From positions 1,240,001 through 1,304,000 of the forward strand of contig NZ_JNIO01000008.1 of assembly GCF_000702545.1 (NCBI RefSeq): a stretch of 64,000 bases of DNA, in the 5' to 3' direction. The DNA is from Selenomonas sp. AB3002. Lineage in GTDB: Bacteria > Bacillota > Negativicutes > Selenomonadales > Selenomonadaceae. The notes beneath the pieces are model-generated. The model saw only the letters and a list, made by a program, of their open reading frames with translations. It was not told where the DNA came from and did no database searches. This document shows, one piece after another, positions 36,178 to 44,518 of this stretch. Each line of letters opens with the position of its first letter. Position 1 is the first letter of the stretch. A program made the translations under genes and the position numbers.

Positions 36178-36206
36178 ATTATATGCCGAAACACCTGGCT
36201 AGTCAA
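36178..36206 (-). promoter_or_regulatory. Promoter of small RNA 1
   Basis: -35 TTGACT (36201-36206), 17-bp spacer, -10 TATAAT (36178-36183). Confidence 0.7.
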
Positions 36207-36280
36207 GTATGGCTAGTCGGGCGTCTGCAGGATAGTGGTTCTTCCTGCACTGATGATGGCAAACCATATCATCAGGTGGT

Positions 36281-36344
36281 AAAAAGAAAAAGACCAGCAA
36301 GTAGCTTTGCTGGTCGGGTGACTAATGATTGCCCCCGTTAGTCG
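36281..36344 (-). ncRNA. Small RNA 2, paralogue of small RNA 1
   Basis: About 63 nt with the same plan: GACTAA...TTAGTC hairpin, ACCC link, GACCAGCAA/TTGCTGGTC hairpin, then TTTTTCTTTTT. On the opposite strand only a short tail resembling the end of the 68-codon gene remains (KKTSK-stop versus EKTDK-stop), so its partner gene appears lost. Confidence 0.6.
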
Positions 36345-36349
36345 CCCTT

Positions 36350-36379
36350 ATTATAAACATATTTAGAACCCCTAGTCAA
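36350..36379 (-). promoter_or_regulatory. Promoter of small RNA 2
   Basis: -35 TTGACT (36374-36379), 18-bp spacer, -10 TATAAT (36350-36355), same hexamers as small RNA 1. Confidence 0.7.
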
Positions 36380-36450
36380 CTGCTCCAGACAGAGAAGCCT
36401 GCACTACGGAAGGTTGACCCATCCCACCAGATGCGCGTCGTAAAACCTGC

Positions 36451-36546
36451 TCATTCCTTCCGCATATAAAGGCGATAGGCATAATACTCGACAGGGAGTA
36501 CACGCCCGAGGTTCACTGCCCTATGCAGAACCTGACAGCTCCGCTT
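36451..36546 (-). other. Possible gene tail, unrecognised
   Basis: A 31-codon open frame without a start ends in LPVEYYAYRLYMRKE-stop at 36451. It looks like a protein C-terminus but I cannot assign it; part of the decayed zone. Confidence 0.25.
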
Positions 36547-36613
36547 TTATTATACACCAAAGTCTCTCTATTAGTCAAATTCTAAGATAATATTATGAAC
36601 TTGCAACCATACA

Positions 36614-36976
36614 TCAGTGCCATTTCTCATCTACAAAAATCAATTTGTCATCCATGTTAACAGGATTTTCTCTCTCCCTCTTATTGGCGTAGGGAGTTTC
36701 CGGCTCAAGCACGGTTCTGCCCATGGCCAGGGGATATACTTTGGCAGCTCCAGCCTCCAATAGCAATTCTTTGCCTGCAATCAGAGAGTTGCCGGTGGTT
36801 ACGATATCATCTAGCAAGAAAATGGTCTTACCTGATATTTCAAAACGCTCATCCACAAGCATGCTCCTGAAATGAACCATCATAGACCTGTTTCCACCAG
36901 AGGATAGCTTGGCAACGTTATATCGCCTACTGAAACACTGGCTATAATCATCGCGCCTATAATACGCTGATAGCAT
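36614..36976 (-). pseudogene. Phosphoribosyltransferase C-terminal fragment
   Basis: About 120 codons containing the PRPP-binding loop IFLLDDIVTTGNSL, preceded by VHFRSMLV and ending in VDEKWH. The usual N-terminal half of a ComF-like PRTase is missing. Its 5' end overlaps the cas3 fragment in another frame, so the two pieces were joined by deletion near 36.97 kb. Confidence 0.65.
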
Positions 36977-37263
36977 TCTTGCAAGCTTGTGGACACCAGA
37001 ATCCCCGCTATCCCTTTTTTCATCACCAATTCCAATGCACCTGCAGTAGAGTGGTCTACTTTCTTGCCACCTCCTTGTAATAAATATTCTTGAAATTCCC
37101 TTGAATATTTACCCACATCATGATATAACCCCATCAGTTGCCCTACTTCTTGCTCACCAAACACCTTTGCAAATTTTTCCGCTTTCTTGCTCATTCCCCA
37201 CAAATGATCAACCATCAACTGTTCCCTGCCATCTTCTTGATTCCTATGTGCCAAGTATTTCAT
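36880..37263 (-). pseudogene. N-terminal HD fragment of Cas3 (type I-C-like)
   Basis: Starts MKYLAHRNQEDGREQ; LYHDVGKYSREFQEYL gives the HD metal motif and VDHSTAGA the next His cluster of Cas3''. Homology stops near residue 96, after which the frame reads unrelated sequence. The helicase part and all other cas genes are absent, so this is a relic of a lost CRISPR-Cas locus. Confidence 0.75.
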
Positions 37264-37650
37264 GAATATCTCTCCTAGTGCAAACTATATTTGCATTATT
37301 CTTGTAATATTGCATCTATTTTATTCGCACATAAACAAGGTAGCAGTTTGCAAAAATCCCCCAAAACCTCAACCAGACTTATCTCCCTCACCAGCTAAAA
37401 GGCTCCGAATCGCCCACCTCAAAGGCCTTTGATTCTGAAACTATCAACCTTTATCACAAACGGAATATAGCCCATCCGCATGCAGCCTTAAGCAACATGG
37501 TATAGGCCCTAGAGATTGTCGTCCCATACGCTCGCACAGCACCTATGCCGATACCTTAGGTTCTGGAGCTACCTTCATCGTTGCAAATACAGCTTTCATG
37601 GACACCACCATATCCTCATACCATAGTGCTGCATAATCACTGCACTTGTA
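37264..37650. other. Decayed intergenic stretch
   Basis: No complete gene. A start-less 32-codon minus-strand frame (YAALWYEDMVVSMKAVFA..., ending near 37555) may be a gene tail of unknown origin. Confidence 0.35.
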
Positions 37651-37868
37651 TTATTCAAGAAGTTTTCACAAACTCCTCCACAAAACCCCCGTCATTTCCC
37701 CATCATAAACTCCACAAATATCCTGCTGTCCTCCCCCTCCTGGTTTTCAACCAGCGCTTCTATATACCTGGCCTTATGCTCCTTCAGCAGGATACTGGGC
37801 AGCAGCCCCCCGCTCCATCTGAAGCATATTCACCAACAATCTGCAGGTGCAGCCATTTCCATCTACCC
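37651..37868 (-). pseudogene. Partial duplicate of the downstream fic gene
   Basis: About 218 bp closely matching 38413-38643, the 3' end and stop region of fic, beginning with the same TTATTCAAGAAGT.TTCACAAACTCC. It includes scattered substitutions and stops before the Fic active-site motif. Confidence 0.8.
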
Positions 37869-38005
37869 TTCTATGCGCTAGATAATTCAGGTATTGCTAA
37901 AATGCTTCTTCCACTTGTCCTCAATCATTTGTCTATTAGCAGCTAACCATCGCATTGTTTTCATTTGACCAAAAGAAGATAGTATATTTGCCAAACTTAC
38001 AGATT

Positions 38006-38275
38006 TTAGGCAACACCAACACCACCTTCTCTGGCCAGTTCCCATATGATAAAAGCGTTTCTGCTGGCATACTCCAGCAACTCTTTCTGCTCTTGCTCGG
38101 TAAAGCCCTCTGTTTCCACCACATTCAGCATAGGAAGACTGGATTCCAGGAAACAGAATCCATCTTCTACAGGCTTTTCAAAGTATATGCGGATATACTC
38201 CATGCCGTCCTCTGTTTTGCCTATGTCATTGAAAGTCATAGTTATACCGTCTATTTCAGTAAAGAAGTTTTTCAT
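38006..38275 (-). CDS. Hypothetical 89-residue acidic protein
   Basis: ATG 38275 follows GGGAGG at nine bases. The protein is acidic, without TM segments: an N-terminal beta-like MTFNDIG, then helix EQEQKELLEYASRNAFIIWEL. Family unknown. It lies between the fic fragment and fic on the same strand. Confidence 0.6.
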   Translation of the reverse strand: MKNFFTEIDGITMTFNDIGKTEDGMEYIRIYFEKPVEDGFCFLESSLPMLNVVETEGFTEQEQKELLEYASRNAFIIWELAREGGVGVA

Positions 38276-38417
38276 GCCAGTACCTCCCGCTTCCCGGTGA
38301 CATATTAGTAATCCCTTTCCCCAGGTTAAATAATACTCTTAACATTGCACTGTTTCTAAATATGTACTCACAGTATTTTGCGGTAACATCAATCCTGGTT
38401 TCCCGCTGATAACTTAT

Positions 38418-39203
38418 TCAAGAAGTCTTCACAAACTCCTCCACACTCCTCCACAAAAACCCCATCATTTCCCCCATCATGAACTCCACAAATATCCTGC
38501 TGTCCTCCCCATCCTGGCTTTTAGCCAGAGCCTCTATATACCCAGCCTTATGCTCCTTCAGCAAGATGCTGGGCAATAGCCCTCGCTCCATCTGCAGCAT
38601 ATTCATCAGCAGCCTGCAGGTGCGGCCATTGCCATCTACCCAGGGGTGAATGGACGCCAGCCGGTAGTGGGCTTCAAAGGATAAGGCGTACACAGAAGCC
38701 TCATCCTCATAGTTGCTTTGCCTTGCCTCATTCAGCCATGAGCAAAACTCCTCCAGTTTCCCCGGCACTTTCTGATAAGAAGGATATGTCTTGCCGCCAC
38801 GTCCAGCGCTGACATTCACCAGCCGCAGATCTACTGCCGAAGAATCGAAATCCCCCAGGGCAGTGTTATAGACACTGCCGGTATTCCTCATCACCAGAGC
38901 CGAGAGTTTCTTCAGATAATCCACGGTAATCTCCGGCTTCTCAGGCACCTGCCTGGCAACAAAATCATAAGCCCGCTTCAGGTCAAGATTCATCAGCTGC
39001 TCAGTCAACGTACGGCCACCGGGCACAATGTCTTCGTCAAACATCAGGGTGTTCTCGATTTCTGTGACCGTAGACCCCTCGATGGCGGTGGAATGCGTGA
39101 CCAGAGAATACAGGTACAGTTTATGGAAATCAAATTGCTCCCCTATGCCCAGTGAATTGAATTTTTGCAAAGCCTGGTTCAGTTTCTCGTAAACACTGTT
39201 CAT
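38418..39203 (-). CDS. Fic-family protein (AMP transferase-like), N-terminal inhibitory motif
   Basis: 261 residues from ATG 39203 behind GGAGAGAGG; a longer frame to 39314 lacks support. The active site HPWVDGNGRTCR (about residue 183) matches HxFx(D/E)GNGRxxR except Trp for Phe. An STAIEGS inhibitory helix motif near residue 31 makes it class II (self-inhibited). Transfers AMP to target hydroxyls in the family; the target is unknown. A partial copy of its 3' end lies at 37.7 kb. Confidence 0.9.
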   Translation of the reverse strand: MNSVYEKLNQALQKFNSLGIGEQFDFHKLYLYSLVTHSTAIEGSTVTEIENTLMFDEDIVPGGRTLTEQLMNLDLKRAYDFVARQVPEKPEITVDYLKKLSALVMRNTGSVYNTALGDFDSSAVDLRLVNVSAGRGGKTYPSYQKVPGKLEEFCSWLNEARQSNYEDEASVYALSFEAHYRLASIHPWVDGNGRTCRLLMNMLQMERGLLPSILLKEHKAGYIEALAKSQDGEDSRIFVEFMMGEMMGFLWRSVEEFVKTS

Positions 39204-39310
39204 CAGACTGACCTCTCTCCTCTTGCAAGTATTGTTGTATCCGCAATAGTCACCAAATCCAAGAAGTTTTGCGGATATAACCGTAAAAACGTCCTGCTTC
39301 TGGCATTGAT

Positions 39311-40123
39311 TCACTTCTTCACCAATTCCACCGGCGACAGCACTGATGCCCCCTGGCTGTTCTTGAAGATATCTGCCCTGACGCCAAAGACATTCCTGAT
39401 GAGGTCTACTGTGAGTATCTCATCCGGGCTGCCCTGGGCAAACAAGGCTCCCTCCTTGATGACCACCAGCTCATCTGCATACTGCAGGGCGTGGTTGATA
39501 TCGTGGAGCACCATGATCACGGTCATTCCGTATTCCCTGTTGATGGACTCGATCAGGTTCATGACCTCCAGCTGATGGGCTATGTCAAGATAAGTGGTGG
39601 GCTCGTCCAGCAGCAGGATTTCCGGTTTCTGGGCCAGGGCCATGGCTATCCAGGCTCTTTGGCGCTCGCCGCCGGAAAGGGTCATGACCTGCCTGTCCTT
39701 GAAGGACTCCAGTTTTGTCACGGAGAGAGCCCATGCCACGGCTTCCCGGTCTGCCCTGGCATCCTGGCTGCCGCCGTGCCAGCTGCGGTAAGGGAATCTG
39801 CCGTAGTCCACCAGCGTGCCCACCGTGGTGTCAGGGGGAGCCTGCAGGCCCTGGGGCAGGATGGCCAGCTTCTGGGCCAGCCGCTGCCTGCCCATCTTGC
39901 GGATTTCCTCACCGTTCAGCCTGATGGCCCCCTCGTAGGCGTGGTTCAGGCCGGAGATGGCCCGCAGGAAAGTGGACTTGCCTGCGCCGTTGGGACCGAT
40001 GATGGCAGTACGCCTGCCCAGGGTGAAATTCAGGGAGATGTCTTTTAGGATGGCTTTGCCCTTAATGGCAACCTTCAAATGGCTGACGCGGAACCCGTCA
40101 GGCTTTTTGCTTTGCTCGCTCAA
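39311..40123 (-). CDS. FecE/BtuD-type ABC transporter ATP-binding protein
   Basis: 270 residues, TTG start behind GGGAG. Walker A GPNGAGKST, signature LSGGERQRAWIA, Walker B ILLLDEPTTYLD. Energises uptake through the FecCD-type permease encoded just upstream (3-bp gap). The operon also carries the binding protein and a precorrin-2 methyltransferase, so a corrinoid is the favoured substrate; ferric siderophore or heme remains possible. Confidence 0.92.
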   Translation of the reverse strand: MSEQSKKPDGFRVSHLKVAIKGKAILKDISLNFTLGRRTAIIGPNGAGKSTFLRAISGLNHAYEGAIRLNGEEIRKMGRQRLAQKLAILPQGLQAPPDTTVGTLVDYGRFPYRSWHGGSQDARADREAVAWALSVTKLESFKDRQVMTLSGGERQRAWIAMALAQKPEILLLDEPTTYLDIAHQLEVMNLIESINREYGMTVIMVLHDINHALQYADELVVIKEGALFAQGSPDEILTVDLIRNVFGVRADIFKNSQGASVLSPVELVKK

Positions 40124-40126
40124 TGG

Positions 40127-41101
40127 TCACAGCTCCCTTCTCAGCAGGAACAGGAAGAACGGGGCGCCCAGCACCGCCATGATAATGCCCACAGGCAGTT
40201 CCACGGGAGAGAAGGCCACCCGGGCAAAGGTATCACTGAAGGTTACCATGCCCACTCCCAAAAGAGCCGTCCCCGGCAGGAGGAAGCGGTAGTCAGAGCC
40301 TATCATGAGCCGGGCTGCATGGGGCACAATTAGGCCCACGAAGCCCAGCAGCCCCACCACGGAAACGGCGCTGGCCGCCAGCAGGGCCGCCACGGAGGTG
40401 AGGATCAGGCGGGTGAGCTCTACCCGGAGGCCCAGGCCTTTGGCCAGTTCATCTCCCAGCTGCAGGATATTGATATGCCTTGCCGAAGCAAAGGCCAACA
40501 AAGCCCCGCCCAAAGTATAAGGCCAGAGCATGGCCACATGGGGCCAGCTGCGGGCAGACAGGCCACCTACCATCCAGATCAGGGCGCTGTGTACCCTGTC
40601 GCTGTAGAAAATCATCAGGGCGGAAATCCCCGCCCCCAAAAAGGCCGACACTGCCACACCTGCCAAAATGATGCGGATGGGCTGGATGCCGTTCTTCCAG
40701 GCCAAGAGGTAAATCAGCACCGCCGCCCCCATGGCCCCCACAAAGGCCGCAGGGGTAATGAGAAAGCCGTACCCCGGCAGGGCCAGCATCACCAGGATGC
40801 CCATGAGCCCCGCCCCGGAAGAAATGCCGATGATATGGGGGTCAGCCAGTGGATTCCTCATCACCGCTTGTAAAATAGCCCCGGACAGGGCCAGGTTGAT
40901 GCCCACCAGCGCCGCTACCAGCGTGCGGGGCAGGCGTATGTTCATCAGGATCTGCTCATGGGTGCCGCTGCCCCCGGCAAAGAGGGTCTGCCACACTTCC
41001 AAAGCGGGTATCTCCACAGAACCCAGGCTGATGCTGATGAGCATGCCCAGCACTGCCAAAACAAAGAAGGCCGCCAATAAGACGACCTTTCTTATCATCA
41101 T
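40127..41101 (-). CDS. FecCD/BtuC-type ABC permease
   Basis: 324 residues with about ten hydrophobic segments; ATG behind AGGAGG. FecCD signatures: RLPRTLVAALVGINLALSGA, DPHIIGISSGA, and GLIVPHAARLMIG (coupling region). Functions as the homodimeric channel for the adjacent ATPase and binding protein. Confidence 0.93.
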   Translation of the reverse strand: MMIRKVVLLAAFFVLAVLGMLISISLGSVEIPALEVWQTLFAGGSGTHEQILMNIRLPRTLVAALVGINLALSGAILQAVMRNPLADPHIIGISSGAGLMGILVMLALPGYGFLITPAAFVGAMGAAVLIYLLAWKNGIQPIRIILAGVAVSAFLGAGISALMIFYSDRVHSALIWMVGGLSARSWPHVAMLWPYTLGGALLAFASARHINILQLGDELAKGLGLRVELTRLILTSVAALLAASAVSVVGLLGFVGLIVPHAARLMIGSDYRFLLPGTALLGVGMVTFSDTFARVAFSPVELPVGIIMAVLGAPFFLFLLRREL

Positions 41102-41130
41102 ATTGACGACCTCCTGTCAATTCTCATTCC

Positions 41131-42072
41131 TTAAAATGCTTCCGGATAGACCAGCTTGGCCATCATTTCCACGGCTTCCGGATAGTGAAGGCCGGGACTT
41201 AAGAGGAACAGGTCCTGGGGCAGGTAGAAGACCTTGCCCTGGCGCACCGCCTCCACGGACTGCCAGGCAGGGTTCTCTGCCATGGTTGCGTCCATGCTGG
41301 CCTTGATTTCTTCCAATTTGCCCATGCTGGTGACGAACATCAGCTCGGGATTCTTCTCCACCATGGTCTCCAGGCTGTAGGGAGCAGAGTCGGGATCCTT
41401 TTCCAGCGGGGTCATGTCCCCTGCCACATTCTCCCAGCCCAGCATTTCTGCCACCGAACCTGCTATGCTGCCGGAAAGCTGCACAGTGAGCCCCTGATTG
41501 GTGCTGTGGATGACGGCCACCCGGCGCTTCTCCTGCGGGATTTTCTCCTTCACGGCCTGGATTTTCTTGTCCATAGAGGAAATAAGGGCCTCTCCCTTTT
41601 CCTTCTCCCCCGTAAGCTGGGCAAAGAGAGCCACTTCCCGCTTCACGTCCTCGTAGCTCTTCATATCCACCACCAAGGTCTTGATGCCGCTGGCTTCCAG
41701 GGTTTCCACCAGCTTCTCATTCATGCCCTTGTTGATGATGACCAGATCCGGCTCACAGGAGAGCACCTTTTCCACATCAATCTGGTAGACCTTGCCCACG
41801 CTGGCCTTGTCTTTGGCATAGTCCGGCATCTTGGTCTTGGAGTCCGGGCGGCCCACTACGTCGCCCCCCACCTCGTGGAGAGGCTCCAAAAAGGAAGCAG
41901 AGGTAACCACAATGCGCTCCGGCTTTTTCTCCAGAGTCACTTCCCGGCCCAGGTCGTCCTGCACTTTGGTAAAAATCTGCGCGGAAGCATTATTTGCCGC
42001 CTGCTGGCTGCCGCAGCCTGCCGCAACCAATAAAAACAGAAGGCACAGCAGGACTGCCGTAAGTTTTTTCAT
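41131..42072 (-). CDS. Periplasmic corrinoid/siderophore-binding lipoprotein
   Basis: 313 residues from ATG 42072 (GGGAG nine bases upstream). A type II signal with lipobox LVAAGCG is followed by a FecB/BtuF class III binding fold: PERIVVTSASFLEPL, VLSCEPDLVIINKG, and a C-terminal QDLFLLSPGLHYPEAV. Delivers substrate to the following FecC/FecE pair. Placement after the cobalamin gene suggests corrinoid or cobinamide binding (inference). Confidence 0.88.
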   Translation of the reverse strand: MKKLTAVLLCLLFLLVAAGCGSQQAANNASAQIFTKVQDDLGREVTLEKKPERIVVTSASFLEPLHEVGGDVVGRPDSKTKMPDYAKDKASVGKVYQIDVEKVLSCEPDLVIINKGMNEKLVETLEASGIKTLVVDMKSYEDVKREVALFAQLTGEKEKGEALISSMDKKIQAVKEKIPQEKRRVAVIHSTNQGLTVQLSGSIAGSVAEMLGWENVAGDMTPLEKDPDSAPYSLETMVEKNPELMFVTSMGKLEEIKASMDATMAENPAWQSVEAVRQGKVFYLPQDLFLLSPGLHYPEAVEMMAKLVYPEAF

Positions 42073-42099
42073 ATCGCCCATCTCCCTTTTCTAGCAGGC

Positions 42100-42798
42100 T
42101 CAATGCCTGCGGGTGAGAATGGTGGACAGATAGTTCAGCTTCTCATCCCGATGGGCCATGATATCATCGATGACCTGCTCCCCGTCCAGGCCTGCGCGGC
42201 TTACCAGCACGGCATTCTCGGCCAGGCCGTGGGCAGCCAGCTGATGGGCCACATCGGAGAAGTTCTTGTAGACCTTCATCATCACCACATTGTCAGCCAC
42301 TGCCAGGGCATTCTGAATCTTGTCCGGGCTGGCGGTAGCCGGGATGATGGCCAGCACATCGTCACCCTCCACAATGGGGGCGCCAATCTGGCTGGCAATG
42401 GCAGCAAAAGCGGGCACGCCGGGAATGGTGCAGATTTCCACGTCCTCATGCTCCAGCAGGCGGTAAACGTAAATATAGGTGCTGTAGAACATGGGGTCGC
42501 CCAGGGTCAGGAAAGCCACGTTCTTGCCTGCGCGCAAAAGTGCCAGGATTTCCGCCTTGTTCTCCTCCCAGGCCTTGGTATCATCTGCAAAGCCCTTCAC
42601 CATAGGGAACACCTGATAGACTATCTCCACATCTTCCTTGAGGTAGGGCTTGGCAATGGAAAGAGCCACGCTGCCGTCCTTCTTCTCTGTCTTGGGAGCG
42701 ATGAGCACATCCACCTTCTTGATGGCGTTGATGGCCTTCACAGTCAAAAGTTCCGGGTCGCCGGGGCCCACGCCGATACCGTAAAAAATTCCGCTCAT
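42100..42798 (-). CDS. cbiL: Precorrin-2 C20-methyltransferase
   Basis: 232 residues; ATG behind GGAGG. SAM-dependent tetrapyrrole methyltransferase fold: YGIGVGPGDPELLTVKA, VAFLTLGDPMFYSTY, and TIPGVPAFAAIASQIG. Adds the C20 methyl in anaerobic cobalamin synthesis. It heads the operon with a FecBCD-type importer. No cobalamin riboswitch is visible in the roughly 100 bp upstream. Confidence 0.9.
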   Translation of the reverse strand: MSGIFYGIGVGPGDPELLTVKAINAIKKVDVLIAPKTEKKDGSVALSIAKPYLKEDVEIVYQVFPMVKGFADDTKAWEENKAEILALLRAGKNVAFLTLGDPMFYSTYIYVYRLLEHEDVEICTIPGVPAFAAIASQIGAPIVEGDDVLAIIPATASPDKIQNALAVADNVVMMKVYKNFSDVAHQLAAHGLAENAVLVSRAGLDGEQVIDDIMAHRDEKLNYLSTILTRRH

Positions 42799-42902
42799 AA
42801 TATGACCTCCATTGCAAATCTGTTGATTACGCTGTTATATATCTATGCGCTCATCATTTCATCCAGATTTTATTTTAACCCAATCTGTCTGATTTTTCCA
42901 TA

Positions 42903-42940
42903 GGAAAAGGAGCCGTTGCAATTGCAACAGCTCCTTTTCC
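42903..42940. terminator. Terminator after the Opp/Nik-type operon
   Basis: GGAAAAGGAGC..TTGCAATTGCAA..GCTCCTTTTCC, a near-perfect 38-bp inverted repeat just after the last ATPase gene; symmetrical, so possibly bidirectional. Confidence 0.75.
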
Positions 42941-42947
42941 TGCATAT

Positions 42948-43730
42948 TCAGCACGCCCTGACCGCAAAAACAGAGCTCAACAGCTTCCTGGTATACGGAT
43001 GCCGGGCTTCCGCAAGCTTATCCCCCGGCAGTTCTTCCACTATGCTTCCCTGCTGCATGACTGCCACCCGATGGCTGATCAGGCTCACCAGGGCCAGGTC
43101 ATGGCAGATGAAGATATAGCTGACACCGCGCTTCTTCTGGATTTCCGCCAGCAATTTGGCGATGCTGTCCTGCACGGACACATCCAGGGCACTGGTGGCC
43201 TCATCGCAGATGATGATTTCCGGCTCCAGTATCAGGGCCCGGGCAATGCCCACCCGCTGGCGCTGGCCGCCGCTCAATTCATGGGGATAGCGCAGGGCCA
43301 TCTCCGGTGGCAGCTCTACCTGCCGCAGGAGCTCCACGGCCCTTGCTTCAGCTTCCTTATCTGAGACTTTGGCAAAATTCCGCAAGGGCTCGCAGATGAT
43401 GTCCTTGATGCGCATCTTGGGATTGAAAGCCGTGGCAGGGTCCTGGAAAATCATCTGGATGTGCCTGGCCATTTCCCGCCTTTTCTCTCCCTTGATGTTG
43501 GTGATATCCTCACCCTTGAAGAGAATCCTGCCGCTGGTGGCAGGGTGCAGCCCCATGATGGTGCGGACGAAGGTAGACTTGCCGCAGCCGGACTCCCCCA
43601 CCAGGCCCAGGGTTTCCCCTTTGCGCAGCTGCAGGGAGATATCGCGGCAGGCAGTGAATTTCTTGCCCTTTTCCGGCTCGAAGACCTTGCAGACCTTTTC
43701 AGCAGCCAGCAGTATTTCCTGTTCAGACAT
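42948..43730 (-). CDS. Peptide/nickel-type ABC ATP-binding protein (F subunit)
   Basis: 260 residues from ATG 43730 (GGAGG eight bases upstream). Walker A GESGCGKST, signature LSGGQRQRVGIARAL, Walker B IIICDEATSALD. Overlaps the D-subunit gene by 8 bp. Last of five genes (B-C-A-D-F) downstream of a cobalamin riboswitch. Confidence 0.93.
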   Translation of the reverse strand: MSEQEILLAAEKVCKVFEPEKGKKFTACRDISLQLRKGETLGLVGESGCGKSTFVRTIMGLHPATSGRILFKGEDITNIKGEKRREMARHIQMIFQDPATAFNPKMRIKDIICEPLRNFAKVSDKEAEARAVELLRQVELPPEMALRYPHELSGGQRQRVGIARALILEPEIIICDEATSALDVSVQDSIAKLLAEIQKKRGVSYIFICHDLALVSLISHRVAVMQQGSIVEELPGDKLAEARHPYTRKLLSSVFAVRAC

Positions 43731-44508
43731 AGCGACGGCCTCCAATCTCCGGCACCGAAGCCAGCAAAGTCCTGGTATAGTCAGCCCTGGGGCTTCCTAT
43801 GACCTCGGCAGTAGTGCCGTACTCCGCCACCCTGCCGCCGGTCATGACCATGATCTTGTCTGCCATGTGGGCTGCCACGCCGATATTGTGGGTGACGATG
43901 ATCATGGCAGAGCCTGCCTCCTGCACCACCTGCATCAGCTCTTCTACTATCTGGGCCTGGGTGGTAACATCCAGAGCCGAAGTGGGCTCATCTGCCAGCA
44001 GCAGCTGGGGCTGGAAGGTGAGCGCCATGGCGATGCCAACTCTCTGCCGCATGCCGCCGCTGAGCTCGAAGGGATGAGAGTCCATCACCCTGGCAGGGTC
44101 CGGCAGGTTCATGCGCTTGAGGAGGCTTTTGGCCTTTTCCTCTGCCTCACCCTTGCCCATGCTGCTGTGCACCTGCATGTATTCCACAAACTGGCTGCCG
44201 ATGGTGCGGACAGGATTCAGCATATTGCCGCTGTCCTGAAAGATCATGGCCACATCTTTGCCACGAAGCTCCAGCCATTCCTTATTGGTGAGGGAAAGGA
44301 GCTTCCGCCCTGCAAAATCTATCTCCCCGCCGCTGACCCGGCCCGTGCCGGAAAGGCATCCCAGGATGGCGCGGATAACGGAGGTCTTGCCGCTGCCGGA
44401 CTCCCCCACGATGGCCAGTATCTCCCCCGGCTCCAGGCCGAAGGAAACATTTTCCACCGTGGATTTTCCCTGATACTCGATGGAAAGATTCTTTACATCT
44501 AAAAGCAT
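43723..44508 (-). CDS. Peptide/nickel-type ABC ATP-binding protein (D subunit)
   Basis: 261 residues. Walker A GESGSGKTS, signature LSGGMRQRVGIAMAL, Walker B LLLADEPTSALD. Forms the ATPase heterodimer with the following F subunit. Separated by 10 bp from the binding-protein gene. Confidence 0.93.
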   Translation of the reverse strand: MLLDVKNLSIEYQGKSTVENVSFGLEPGEILAIVGESGSGKTSVIRAILGCLSGTGRVSGGEIDFAGRKLLSLTNKEWLELRGKDVAMIFQDSGNMLNPVRTIGSQFVEYMQVHSSMGKGEAEEKAKSLLKRMNLPDPARVMDSHPFELSGGMRQRVGIAMALTFQPQLLLADEPTSALDVTTQAQIVEELMQVVQEAGSAMIIVTHNIGVAAHMADKIMVMTGGRVAEYGTTAEVIGSPRADYTRTLLASVPEIGGRRYV

Positions 44509-44518
44509 TTTCGCTCCC

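Noticed and set aside
36497-36525. GGTTCACTGCCCTATGCAGAACC as a second I-F-like repeat
   Set aside because: It shares only the first ten bases with I-F repeats and lacks the stem and the CTTAGAAA end; better read as a chance inverted repeat.
42799-42902. A cobalamin riboswitch ahead of cbiL
   Set aside because: Only about 100 bp are available and neither the B12 box nor the conserved core is present.
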